Shown here: piece after piece, positions 31,652 through 39,603 of the stretch
Numbering within the stretch: the stretch's first letter is position 1
Layout: each line of letters starts with the position of its first letter
Source: Bacteroidota bacterium
GTDB lineage: Bacteria > Bacteroidota > Ignavibacteria > Kryptoniales > JAKASW01
Length of the DNA: 39,603 nt
Direction of reading: 5' to 3'
Assembly (NCBI GenBank): GCA_021789755.1
Contig: JAJYJD010000002.1
Span: 1 to 39,603 of the forward strand
Position numbers and translations under genes: made by a program
Notes under the pieces: generated by a model
Database searches by the model: none
Seen by the model: only the letters and a program-made list of their open reading frames with translations
Told to the model about the DNA's origin: nothing

Positions 31652-33823
31652 TCATTTCTTGACCAGGTTTGTCTTCCCGTTCTTCACGGTGACGTCGTAG
31701 AGTTTGCCTCTGAAGTGCAGATTGGTAATCGTAAGCGACCTCACTCCATCCGGGAGCATCGGTTTGTATTTTGCCGACAGGCCTTTCGACGTTATCCGTA
31801 AACCTGTGTAGCCGAAGACTACCTGCTGAAGAAAGCCGCCGGAACCCGTCAGGAAATTGGTCGACATGTTCTCCGGCGTTTCGGCAAACACATTGAACGA
31901 GCCTCTGATGTACGGCCTGTAGCTCAATTTATAAAAATCCTGGAACAAGTTCCTATTCTGAATCTCGGCTGCGACGATCTGGTACAATGTTATGCCCATC
32001 ATGACTCCCGTCCCGTTCTTCTTCATGAACGAGAGGGCGTTCGATAGGTCGTTCCGCTTGACGTCATTGGCAACTTTCAGCTCAAGCGGATAGTATAAAA
32101 GTGGAACGACCGCACCAAGGGATTGGGGCGGAGCGTTTTGATATGTCAGGTAACAGTGCCTCGTGCTGTCGTACGGTATGTAGAGTTTGCCGGCAATCGT
32201 GTTCCACATCGGGTCTGCACTTTTTCCGAGTACACGCGCCGCCTCGGTCGCAATCTCGAGGTTTCTCCTCGCGACGAGGTTTGTGTATGCGTCGTTGTCG
32301 ATTCCTATGAGCCCCTCATCTACCGATACGACGCTGTCGATGTTGTAAGTGCCGTTCGACTTATCGTACTTGGTCCTGCTTTTCCAGAAATCTGCGGTAG
32401 CTTTTATTACGGGATACCCGTAATGTTCCAGCCATGACCTGTCTTCCGTTGCCAGGTAGTACTGCCACTGCGCGAATGCCACGTCACCTGTGACATGGTT
32501 TTCGTACAGCGCGTTCTGATACGCGAACTTCGGGCACGCTTCGTTGCCGTTCTCATCCGATTCCCAGGGATACATCGCTCCCTTGTAACCGTTGAGTTTC
32601 GCGTTAGCTTCCGCGGCAGGCAGGGCTTTGTACCTGAACATAACCATCGACTTAGCTATGTTGGGATGCATAAGAAGGAGCGGGGGGAACATCCATGTGT
32701 CCGAATCCCAGAAAATATGCCCGTAGTATCCGTCGCTGGAAAGTCCCATAGGCGGGACGCCAAAGTCGCTTCCGGCTCGCGCGCTGGAAAGCAAATAAAA
32801 CATCGACGAGTGAATGACCTTCTGGAGCCTCGGGTCTCCTTTGACGATAATATTCGTCCGCCAGAGCTTATGCCATGCGGCCTCGCTGGACTTCAGGACG
32901 GTCAGGAACCCTCCCAATGCTGCGCGTGATGCGGTACGTCTTGCCGCCAGCAAAGGGTCTTTTGTCTCTCGGGATGAAAATATCCCCACGTAGCGATAGA
33001 ACCGGTAGGTCATCCCGGCTTTTGCGGCGAAACTTACCGTGATTGAAGGACCTGCTTCGGTCGTGTCTTCGGTTATCTCCGCTTTGACTAAGTGCGGGTA
33101 CCATGATATGTTTTCTGCAATTGCAACGCGAACGGAATTCCCGTCCGGCTCCGCTACCACCGATTCGACAGCGCCACTCTGTGCTCCATGCGTCATGCTC
33201 TCTTCTATCTTCATGTGCCCCGGGTACCAGACGTCGGGAAGCCCGTTAATCATTTTGACTTTTATGTCGCCGACTTTCGCCAACTCCATCCTGTCCGGTT
33301 CCTTCCACTGCATGATAGGGAAGATGACTCTCACAAGTCCGGAATGGTGGGGCCTCACGGTGAATTCCGTTGCCGCCAGATGGGGGTTTGACCGCGATAC
33401 GAACAAGTTGATGGCAATCTCGGTCAGACGGGTCCCAATGTTCCATCTATAAGCGGTCTTCAGAACGCCGTTATACATATCGAGTGTCTGCCGATAGCCT
33501 GTGATGGAGCCGGCGGTCGCGTTCGTCTCATTGAGCCAGTCTTTTCCGTTATAGAGGTTTACGGCATCCCATGCCGGCAGTGAAGCTATTCTCGCGACAT
33601 CCCCGGGGTAGTGTTCGAATATCCACGCCATATACGACTGAGTCGGCAGTGTGCCGAGTTGTGAGGAGGATACTCCGATATTGCCGTTCCCGAGGTAAGT
33701 GGACGTGTATTTTTTCGAGACGTGGTTTGCAGAAATCAGAAAACTGTTCTGCTGCGCCGACAGCACCTGCGCCGTCAGGAGAAGAAAAATGAGGGTGGCC
33801 TTTCGGATTACGTTTTGTACCAT
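31652..33823 (-). CDS. Secreted GH65 family glycoside hydrolase (acid-trehalase/PGGHG-like)
   Basis: A 723-residue protein with a signal peptide (ATLIFLLLTAQVLSAQQ). An N-terminal beta-sandwich is followed by an (alpha/alpha)6 barrel. GHIFWDSDTWMFPPLLL and GAMYPWESDENGNEACP (Glu421) are typical of the GH65 hydrolase branch that includes fungal acid trehalase and animal PGGHG. ENHVTGDVAFAQWQYY and the region near FGYTGLRI close the fold. The substrate is probably an alpha-glucoside, such as trehalose or kojibiose; a phosphorylase is less likely for an exported enzyme. I chose ATG at 33823, giving GAGG 7 nt upstream and a clean signal peptide. The frame is open to 33901 but would include the operator. 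The trehalase follows after 10 nt. Confidence 0.88.
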   Translation of the reverse strand: MVQNVIRKATLIFLLLTAQVLSAQQNSFLISANHVSKKYTSTYLGNGNIGVSSSQLGTLPTQSYMAWIFEHYPGDVARIASLPAWDAVNLYNGKDWLNETNATAGSITGYRQTLDMYNGVLKTAYRWNIGTRLTEIAINLFVSRSNPHLAATEFTVRPHHSGLVRVIFPIMQWKEPDRMELAKVGDIKVKMINGLPDVWYPGHMKIEESMTHGAQSGAVESVVAEPDGNSVRVAIAENISWYPHLVKAEITEDTTEAGPSITVSFAAKAGMTYRFYRYVGIFSSRETKDPLLAARRTASRAALGGFLTVLKSSEAAWHKLWRTNIIVKGDPRLQKVIHSSMFYLLSSARAGSDFGVPPMGLSSDGYYGHIFWDSDTWMFPPLLLMHPNIAKSMVMFRYKALPAAEANAKLNGYKGAMYPWESDENGNEACPKFAYQNALYENHVTGDVAFAQWQYYLATEDRSWLEHYGYPVIKATADFWKSRTKYDKSNGTYNIDSVVSVDEGLIGIDNDAYTNLVARRNLEIATEAARVLGKSADPMWNTIAGKLYIPYDSTRHCYLTYQNAPPQSLGAVVPLLYYPLELKVANDVKRNDLSNALSFMKKNGTGVMMGITLYQIVAAEIQNRNLFQDFYKLSYRPYIRGSFNVFAETPENMSTNFLTGSGGFLQQVVFGYTGLRITSKGLSAKYKPMLPDGVRSLTITNLHFRGKLYDVTVKNGKTNLVKK

Positions 33824-33877
33824 ATCTTCGCCTCTTCGTGAACTTAGTTCGGAGGAGCAGTTAATTAGTGGTGTTTC

Positions 33878-33910
33878 CTTATAGCATGAATATGTGTGCA
33901 ACCGCTTACA
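33878..33910 (-). promoter_or_regulatory. LacI-family operator over the promoter of the GH65-trehalase operon
   Basis: On the minus strand, TGTAAGCGGTTGCA (33897-33910) fits the LacI/GalR-family pattern TGnAAnCGnTTnCA exactly. It has the central CG and symmetric half-sites. TATAAG (33878-33883) is a good -10 box, and with a 17-base spacer the -35 position (33901-33906) falls inside the operator. A regulator bound here would block the polymerase. No LacI-family gene is in the window. Confidence 0.6.
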
Positions 33911-33940
33911 GAGCTCTTATGGATAATGTAATTGGATGAA

Positions 33941-34627
33941 TCAGGACCAACTGCCGGAGTTTATGGTATTTCCTTTGGGATCACACTCTGTCCATTTGCC
34001 GAAGCCGTTTGAATTCCATGTGACGTCGATCGTCTCGGCAGACTTTGTGTGCACTTTCAGTTTTCCACTTTTGTCTGCGTCGTCGGTCAAAATGTCCTTC
34101 GCGTTATTTGAGCCGGAAGTTGTGATCGTTCCCGTAGGCGTGCCGTTGGCATCGGTGGACCGCGTAAGCTGCGCGTCTTCGGAAGGTGTCGTCATGGACC
34201 AGTTGCCGGTACTTCCATCGGGACTCAAGGGGCCGGTCAGCATGTAAGTGTCACTGTAATTTTCATTCTGGCAGGTTCCATCGAACACGAGGTTCAGGCT
34301 GTAGTTTCCCCCGCTGGATGTCACGGTAGCGGTGAGAGCGCTCGATTGCGTAATCCATGTCCAAGTTCCGCCCTGTTGTGTCCCACGTCCCTCGAGAAAA
34401 AGGAGAGAGTCCTGCAAAATGCCATTAAAGCCCGCGGCGGCAGCCAACGCAGTCTGCGCCCCGACGCTCGTGCCGGCGGTTGCAGATGTGGAACTCGGAC
34501 TGGCAAAAGTCGGAACTGTCAGCGTCGGGGGTGCTGAAGATAACGCCGAAGTGGGGCTTGAGCATCCTGACACAATAACGGCGAGCGAGATCCCGAGCGT
34601 TGCAAGCATTGTCAATTTGGGTAGCAT
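33941..34627 (-). CDS. Lipoprotein of unknown function
   Basis: A 228-residue protein with a lipoprotein signal peptide; the lipobox is IVSGC with the acylated Cys at residue 22. A Ser/Thr/Ala-rich linker follows (about residues 24-62). The rest appears beta-rich (TWTWITQSSALTATVTSS, NYSLNLVFDGTC, KLKVHTKSAETIDVTWNSNGFGKW). Two further Cys residues could form a disulfide. It occupies the position behind the TonB receptor where SusD would be in a Sus system, but it is too short and has no TPR-like helices. It may bind the ligand or be a surface lipoprotein. The base composition is not obviously unlike the neighbours. Confidence 0.75.
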   Translation of the reverse strand: MLPKLTMLATLGISLAVIVSGCSSPTSALSSAPPTLTVPTFASPSSTSATAGTSVGAQTALAAAAGFNGILQDSLLFLEGRGTQQGGTWTWITQSSALTATVTSSGGNYSLNLVFDGTCQNENYSDTYMLTGPLSPDGSTGNWSMTTPSEDAQLTRSTDANGTPTGTITTSGSNNAKDILTDDADKSGKLKVHTKSAETIDVTWNSNGFGKWTECDPKGNTINSGSWS

Positions 34628-34651
34628 AACTTCTGTACCCCTTTAAGCGAC

Positions 34652-34679
34652 GCTGGCTGGGAGATCCCTCCCAGCCAGC
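34652..34679. terminator. Perfect 12-bp hairpin between the TonB receptor and lipoprotein genes
   Basis: GCTGGCTGGGAG-ATCC-CTCCCAGCCAGC is a perfect stem with a 4-nt loop. On the coding (minus) strand the stem is not followed by a T tract, so it is not a classical intrinsic terminator. It may act as an mRNA 3' stabiliser or a processing site that separates expression of the receptor and the lipoprotein. Confidence 0.55.
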
Positions 34680-34703
34680 AGAAGCTTGTCTATTTTTTTG
34701 CTT

Positions 34704-37700
34704 TTAGAATTGATAGCCTACACTGAATGTCAGCCTTCTCGGCAATATCGGTCGTGCAAGGAAGTAATTCCCGACCGCGCTCGCTCTCGGATTTCCCTCT
34801 TCGAGACCCTGGCTCTGGTAGAGGTTCGTAACGCCGAGTGCAAGAGTTATGGCCTCTGAAGGTATGTAGTAGGATAGGCCGGCGTTCATATAATTGTAAG
34901 CCGGAAGTGCCGTCCCGACGACGAAGACAGCCTTCCCGCCGCTCGTGTAGCCGCCGAAATTCAGTCCGCCTATGCGGTTGCCGACATAATGCAAGTCTGC
35001 CTCAAGGGTCCAATTGTCGAGAGTGTACGTACCCATGAGGTCGCCGATTGAATTGGGGATTCCATTTAGTGCGAAACTGCCGCTGCTTGCATAAGTTGCT
35101 TTCAAGAGAGTCCAGTTTCCCCGCAGGTACAATCCTGTAACCGGAGCATAAGTCAGATCGGCCTCAATTCCATAAGCGTTTTGGTTGAGACCATAGTCGG
35201 TAACCCACACGACTCCTCCGCTCGGAGTATTGACCGCGCCCTGGCTGGTGATATTTGTCAGGTTAGCAAAGAAAGCATCGGCATTGAAGGCAAGTACATC
35301 GCTGTTGTATTTGAATCCGCCTTCATATTGAAGCGTTTGCTCATCCTGGAACAGAGCAACCTGCGCCGGCACGTCCTGCAAAAGGTTATCGAGTGATGGC
35401 ATTTCATAACCACGGCTGAAGTTCGCGTAAAAAGCAAATACTTGCGGCATGATCTCGTAATTGAGTCCAGCCGTAAATGCCCAATCACGAAGGTAGGAGC
35501 TCATGTGCCGGTAGCTGCCATTGCCGAAGGTTTCAATCGCGTACGGACCCAAGCCGCTATTAATTATGGAGGCAGAATCTGGTAGCAACGTACCATTAGG
35601 GCTGAAAGTGGAATTGTTCTCGGTAGTCTGAACAAATCCATCGCCCTCCCAGCGGGCTGCGAGATTGAGGCGCAGCCTGTCGGTGACCATCATCTGATCG
35701 CTCAAGACCCCGTCTAAAATGGACGCGTACCCATAGCCATTCACGTAGTATGACATGTCGTTGGTGAATCCGTTTTGTGTTACGTTAAGCGTTTTCGTGG
35801 TACCTGTTTTGGGATCGGTGTAAGTCACCGCCGCGTCGAGGAAATGAGTTATGTTCTGAACATCGGTGAGGACCGTCGGAAAGTACCAGTTGTTCCCCAT
35901 CGAATAGTTTGACCAGTAAAGTATTAAGCTGAGGTCATGGTGGTACAGGAAGTCTCCTCCAAAATCGAGAGACTTGTTGATCTGGAATTGCTCCTGAAAG
36001 GCTGACATGGGCTTTGCGACGTGCCACTCATTTCCGGGAGAGATCAGTCCGTTGAGGGGGCTGTATGCGCCGTTCGGGAACGAGACATGGGTGCCATTCG
36101 GATTGAGCAGATTGGTGTAAGTGAGATTCCAATTGACGCCTGATGCGTTCGCGGGAATAAAGCCCATTCCCTGCAATGTGCTTAGCTCGCCGGCTTCCCA
36201 GGCGCCGACCGGTTCTGCATTCCCTGGTATAATGGCATTCCATTCCTGCTGGTTGCTCATCACCTGCATTTGGTTCTTGACGTTCCAGCCGTCCGGGAAA
36301 TTGAGGTTGATCTCGCCCGTCAACCAGCCGGCGTTTGTGGATAGTCCGTTTCCAAGCGGAAGAGTCAAAGCGCCGTTCGGCGTCGGCACAGAAATGTTAA
36401 GACCTTCCGGTGAATTGAACGATCCATAGGTTCCGAAACCCGGCACAAACTGGGTCGGGTTGGCCGGATTGTCGTGCGGCAGATCGAGAATGAACTGGCT
36501 CTGGGAGTTGATGTATTTCCCATAGACTCTGATGTAGCCGTTGGGGAGCAGGCGGGTGATATTGGCCTGGAGCTCACCACCCTTGTTGCCGGGATATCCC
36601 GGATTCCTGACCCCATGGTCGTACAGGTAGAAGCCGCCGAGGTCGAACCGCCACTCCGGAGCAAGCGGTCCGTTGACATCGAAATCGACTTTGGCAAGGC
36701 CCTGCGTTCCGACCTGGAGTTGCGTTTGACCCGCCAGGGTGGGACCGCCGGTCTTGGAAATCAGGTTTATAACCGCAGCAGGTGTATTCGAACCAAACGT
36801 ACCTGCGCTGCCACCGCGTACTACCTCAACCCGCTGGATATTGTCATCAATCCTGAAAAGGTTGTCGGTGTTCATGAAGAAAATATTCTGAGTCGGGAAG
36901 CACGGAAGTCCGTTCTCCATGAAATTGATGAAGATTGTCGAGTAGATCCCGCGCATGGTGTAATTCTCGTTGACATAACCACCCGAGCTCTCTACCCTTG
37001 TGAAGCCTGGGATGTACTTCAGGAATTCGGTCGTGCTGAACGGTTGTGCCAGCGTGAGTTCCTTCGGGCTGACCGTGCTGATTGAGTTGGTTGCATTTAG
37101 TTTCTGGACCGGGATTGCAGTTCCGGTCACTACCACTTCGTGCATCCCCAGGAGATCGAGTGGAAGCGTGAAGTTCTGAGTCGTCGTCTCTCCTTCTGTC
37201 ACCGTGACTCTGATTAGCTGGCTCGAATAACCCACCGCACTGGTACGCAACTCGTGAGTACCCGCCGGTGCATTATTGATCACATAGTCACCATTTGCGT
37301 CCGCAGCCGCGCCAAGACTGGTGCCGACTACGAGTACGTTCGCGAATGCTACAGAATTACCGTTCTGGTCGACCACTCTTCCCTTTATGGTTCCTTGCCC
37401 GGACGGGTCAGCCTTCGTCTGCGTGATCACGACCTCGTTCTTCGCCATCGGAATCCATGTCAGATCCGTTCCGGCGAGAATTTCGTTCAGAGCATCCTCC
37501 ACGCTCGCGTTACTGACATTTAAGCTGACTTCCTCGTTCACGGGTACGATCTCTCTGCTGTAGGAGAAATGCAATCCCGTCTTTGACGAAATCTCGTCGA
37601 GTGCTCTTGCAAGAGAAACGTTTCTGAGATTGATAGAAATGGGGAGCTTAAGATAGTCGGGGTGAACCTCCCCTGCTGCTGAAGGCAGCGGTCTTCCCAT

Positions 37701-37817
37701 TCGGTTCATCGCAGAATAGGCGGTTGGGACGCTCGTGACCTGAGCGGCCGTCGCCGGCAGGTAAAGAAAGAGAGGCACAAGTGCGGTGCTTATAAGGAGC
37801 CTATGAAGTTTCCTCAT
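34704..37817 (-). CDS. TonB-dependent outer-membrane receptor with STN signalling domain
   Basis: A 1037-residue receptor. A signal peptide (LLISTALVPLFLYLPATAA) is followed by an STN domain (about 57-133) that passes a signal to an anti-sigma factor, a CarboxypepD_reg-like domain (143-218: IKGRVVDQNGN...AVGYSSQ), the plug (about 240-350, with YTMRGIY and VEVVRGGSAGTFG), and a 22-strand-type barrel ending in FSVGYQF with the terminal Phe. The FecR and sigma genes upstream complete a surface-signalling set. It lacks a SusD partner. The ligand is unknown; the nearby trehalose-type hydrolases suggest an alpha-glucoside, which is inference. GAGGAGG lies 8 nt before the ATG, and the gene follows fecR after 15 nt. 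Confidence 0.95.
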   Translation of the reverse strand: MRKLHRLLISTALVPLFLYLPATAAQVTSVPTAYSAMNRMGRPLPSAAGEVHPDYLKLPISINLRNVSLARALDEISSKTGLHFSYSREIVPVNEEVSLNVSNASVEDALNEILAGTDLTWIPMAKNEVVITQTKADPSGQGTIKGRVVDQNGNSVAFANVLVVGTSLGAAADANGDYVINNAPAGTHELRTSAVGYSSQLIRVTVTEGETTTQNFTLPLDLLGMHEVVVTGTAIPVQKLNATNSISTVSPKELTLAQPFSTTEFLKYIPGFTRVESSGGYVNENYTMRGIYSTIFINFMENGLPCFPTQNIFFMNTDNLFRIDDNIQRVEVVRGGSAGTFGSNTPAAVINLISKTGGPTLAGQTQLQVGTQGLAKVDFDVNGPLAPEWRFDLGGFYLYDHGVRNPGYPGNKGGELQANITRLLPNGYIRVYGKYINSQSQFILDLPHDNPANPTQFVPGFGTYGSFNSPEGLNISVPTPNGALTLPLGNGLSTNAGWLTGEINLNFPDGWNVKNQMQVMSNQQEWNAIIPGNAEPVGAWEAGELSTLQGMGFIPANASGVNWNLTYTNLLNPNGTHVSFPNGAYSPLNGLISPGNEWHVAKPMSAFQEQFQINKSLDFGGDFLYHHDLSLILYWSNYSMGNNWYFPTVLTDVQNITHFLDAAVTYTDPKTGTTKTLNVTQNGFTNDMSYYVNGYGYASILDGVLSDQMMVTDRLRLNLAARWEGDGFVQTTENNSTFSPNGTLLPDSASIINSGLGPYAIETFGNGSYRHMSSYLRDWAFTAGLNYEIMPQVFAFYANFSRGYEMPSLDNLLQDVPAQVALFQDEQTLQYEGGFKYNSDVLAFNADAFFANLTNITSQGAVNTPSGGVVWVTDYGLNQNAYGIEADLTYAPVTGLYLRGNWTLLKATYASSGSFALNGIPNSIGDLMGTYTLDNWTLEADLHYVGNRIGGLNFGGYTSGGKAVFVVGTALPAYNYMNAGLSYYIPSEAITLALGVTNLYQSQGLEEGNPRASAVGNYFLARPILPRRLTFSVGYQF

Positions 37818-37832
37818 GGTTTTATCCTCCTC

Positions 37833-38933
37833 TTAATTGGTTTTATTCCGTCTTAAGAATGGTTTTCTCAAAACGAATTGGACTGAATCTCTCGATGACC
37901 TGTAATTCACGTTTAACGACAATGCGATTATCTTCAGGATTTCATCGGGGGTTTGTTCCCCGGTGAATGTCGCCGTTATCGTCCTGGAGAGAATTGAAGG
38001 ATCGGAAGCTGAACAGTGTAATCCGTATTTCCTTCGAAGTTGTTTGAATACGCCGGCGATGGGCTCATTGCGAAAGAGAAGAAAGCCCTTGAGCCACGCC
38101 AGGTTCTCACCGATGTCGGTGTAGGAAGGAGGTACGGCTATTTTCCCATCCATGACGACGGAGTATCTTCCGCGCGTCACCGTTGCGGACTGGCTGCCGG
38201 CCTGGCTCTTTGCAGAGAGAGTGACTTCGCCTTCGGCAACGGCTACACGGGTTCGGCGATCACCTGGCCACGACTCGACGTCGAACTTTGTACCCATATC
38301 CCTTATTACAGCGTCGTCCGTCTTTACAATCAAAGGCCTGCGGTCCGAATGAACGACCTCGAAGAATGCTTCGCCGGAAAGGAAGAATTCCCGTTTACCA
38401 TCGGGGACGTCCGCGTACCGCAGGCTGCTGGCTGAGTTGAGCAGAATTCTGGTTCCGTCTGCGAATGTCAGTGTTATCCGCTGACCGGGTCTGGTTGATA
38501 TTTGTTCGTAAGATACGACCGGCTTCTCTTCCGATGTCTTTCGCTCTTGCGCAAATTCCTTTAAGAGCGTGGCAAGATACACCGTTCCGACTACCAGCAG
38601 AATGACCGCTGCTGCACTTAATACGCGACTGATGGAGTGAATTACCGCTGCCTTCTTTCTGGGGACAATTTTGTACAGTCTCACTGTCCCGCCGCGGTTA
38701 TTGCGCAAGCCAGACTCGGCGGTCTTCAGTCTAAGTCTGAATGAAGTAATCGAACGCCCCGAGCGCCATTCTTCTGCTTTCTGTCCGGATAGTCCCCAGA
38801 TTTTTTTCAGAGTTTCGAACGAGTGCCTGTTTTCGGAGCTCGAGCCGATCCACTTCTCGACTCCAACTCTCTCCTCCTCCGTGCATTCGGAGGAGAGGTA
38901 TCTCGCCAACAGTTTTAGCCTGCGGTTAGTCAA
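37833..38933 (-). CDS. FecR-family anti-sigma factor
   Basis: A 366-residue inner-membrane protein. The N-terminal cytoplasmic part (about residues 1-93) should bind the sigma factor, a transmembrane helix is at about 95-123 (VLSAAAVILLVVGTVYLATLL), and the periplasmic FecR domain follows (TRPGQRITLTFADGTRILLNSAS...GEAFFEV). A DUF4974-like C-terminal domain (about 285-355) is related to the STN fold and typical of Bacteroidota. It would sense the loaded TonB receptor through its STN domain and release the sigma factor. The start is TTG at 38933; GGAG lies about 13 nt upstream, a rather long spacing. It lies between sigma and receptor genes. Confidence 0.93.
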   Translation of the reverse strand: MTNRRLKLLARYLSSECTEEERVGVEKWIGSSSENRHSFETLKKIWGLSGQKAEEWRSGRSITSFRLRLKTAESGLRNNRGGTVRLYKIVPRKKAAVIHSISRVLSAAAVILLVVGTVYLATLLKEFAQERKTSEEKPVVSYEQISTRPGQRITLTFADGTRILLNSASSLRYADVPDGKREFFLSGEAFFEVVHSDRRPLIVKTDDAVIRDMGTKFDVESWPGDRRTRVAVAEGEVTLSAKSQAGSQSATVTRGRYSVVMDGKIAVPPSYTDIGENLAWLKGFLLFRNEPIAGVFKQLRRKYGLHCSASDPSILSRTITATFTGEQTPDEILKIIALSLNVNYRSSRDSVQFVLRKPFLRRNKTN

Positions 38934-39020
38934 TACAGGTCTGCTCTCCTTTTATGGAACCTGAAAAATGCGACTACTATAAATACAGTTGGAAAGTGAT
39001 TTACCCCTATGCGGACGCGA

Positions 39021-39603
39021 TTATTCGAGTATATGTGAGAGATCTTTCCTTAAAATTTTTAAGGCGTGGGATATTTGATTTTCCACGGTTTTTTGGGATA
39101 CGCCGAGGATATCCGCGATCTCGGTATACGAAAGCCCTTCCCATCTGTTAAGTGTGAAAACCAGCCTGCATTTCGGGGAGAGCCTGTCGATGGCTTTATT
39201 AACCGCGGCAACAGCGTCTTTCTCGTAAATTTTCTTGACCGGGTCTTCGTCGTCTAGTGAAGGCAACTCCTCATCGTCTTGTCCGGTATAGAATGCAGAA
39301 GCCCTCTTACTCTTGATGAAATTGATCGCCTGGTTTCGCGCGGCTTTAAAAAGGTATGTGTTTATTGCCCCCTTTGGATTCCACGAAGTCCTGTTAGTCC
39401 AGATCTTGACGAAAATCTCCTGGACAAGATCCTCAACATCGTCCCGGGAACGAGTGAGGCTCAAAGTGAACCGGCACAGTCCATCATAATAGCGGTCGAA
39501 TATCTCCTCGAGCGCCAACTGGTCGCCGGCTTTTACCCTCTTTACGAGATCCCTTTCCGTTGCGGGGGATGTCGCTAATGGTCCGTAAGCGTGTTGAAAT
39601 AGT
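39021..39603 (-). CDS. ECF-type RNA polymerase sigma factor (5' end outside window)
   Basis: The protein shows sigma region 2 (LEEIFDRYYDGLCRFTLSLTRSRDDVEDLVQEIFVKIW) and region 4 (LSPKCRLVFTLNRWEGLSYTEIADILGVSQKTVENQISHALKILR) with a helix-turn-helix. A TTG at 39518 could start it, but the frame continues upstream as ERDLVKRVKAGDQLALEEIF, which is the normal N-terminus of the family. No start codon appears before the window ends, so the gene is cut. It directs transcription in response to the adjacent FecR/TonB receptor, probably of the receptor operon itself. An 86-bp gap separates it from fecR. Confidence 0.92.
   Translation of the reverse strand, partial: LFQHAYGPLATSPATERDLVKRVKAGDQLALEEIFDRYYDGLCRFTLSLTRSRDDVEDLVQEIFVKIWTNRTSWNPKGAINTYLFKAARNQAINFIKSKRASAFYTGQDDEELPSLDDEDPVKKIYEKDAVAAVNKAIDRLSPKCRLVFTLNRWEGLSYTEIADILGVSQKTVENQISHALKILRKDLSHILE

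Noticed and set aside
34704..37817. SusC of a complete Sus-type pair.
   Set aside because: No SusD-like protein follows; the adjacent lipoprotein is too short and of a different type.
39516..39518. TTG as the start of the ECF sigma gene.
   Set aside because: The family N-terminus (ERDLVKRVKAGDQ) is encoded upstream in the same frame, so the gene continues past the window edge.

Overview
The window looks like a chromosomal segment from a deep-branching member of the Bacteroidota/Ignavibacteria (FCB) group. The FecR anti-sigma with a DUF4974-type C-terminus, the TonB receptor carrying STN and CarboxypepD_reg-like domains, and the ECF sigma factor are typical of Bacteroidota. Many genes also have strong Shine-Dalgarno sequences (AAGGAG, GAGGAGG) and some promoters look sigma70-like (TTG-N17-TA-rich), which fits Ignavibacteria/Chlorobi-like lineages better than Bacteroidia. 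GC looks moderate (roughly mid-50s by eye). The phylum assignment is inference.

Layout. (1) 1-760, minus strand: 5' part of thrS, preceded by an intrinsic terminator just upstream of its start codon, and by tRNA-Val(GAC) and tRNA-Leu(UAA) behind one good promoter. (2) 900-5050, plus strand: bifunctional (p)ppGpp synthetase/hydrolase, YqgF, a monofunctional peptidoglycan glycosyltransferase, and an AlbA_2-winged helix protein. (3) 5103-6057, minus strand: SPOUT methyltransferase plus a small membrane protein, divergent from (4) 6099-10705, plus strand: homoserine kinase (apparently with a CTG start), Der GTPase, and an ABC-2 type exporter pair. (5) 10766-18843, minus strand: an overlapping alpha-2-macroglobulin/PBP1C pair, a known periplasmic protection and cell wall module; the macroglobulin keeps the CLEQ thioester. 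(6) 19228-28608, plus strand: a phenylacetate/beta-oxidation-like cluster (crotonase, PaaG-like isomerase, PaaA-like diiron protein, 3-hydroxyacyl-CoA dehydrogenase, PaaJ-like thiolase, further on an aldehyde dehydrogenase) with an RluA-type pseudouridine synthase, a secreted unknown, a membrane protein and a DinB-fold protein interspersed. PaaB/C/D/E, PaaK and PaaZ are not here. (7) 28644-39603, minus strand: ECF sigma, FecR anti-sigma, STN-type TonB receptor, an unknown lipoprotein, then an operon of a GH65 enzyme and a GH37 trehalase, ending with an NmrA-like protein.

The most interesting region is (7). It reads as a trehalose/alpha-glucoside acquisition locus with a surface-signalling triad and no SusD. 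The GH37 enzyme strongly resembles fungal neutral trehalase, including an EF-hand-like calcium loop, but it has a bacterial signal peptide. A LacI-family operator lies over the predicted promoter of the two hydrolases. Second in interest are the thrS leader terminator, the CTG start of thrB, and a PaaA-like oxygenase subunit without its partner subunits. No CRISPR array, insertion sequence or prophage was seen.
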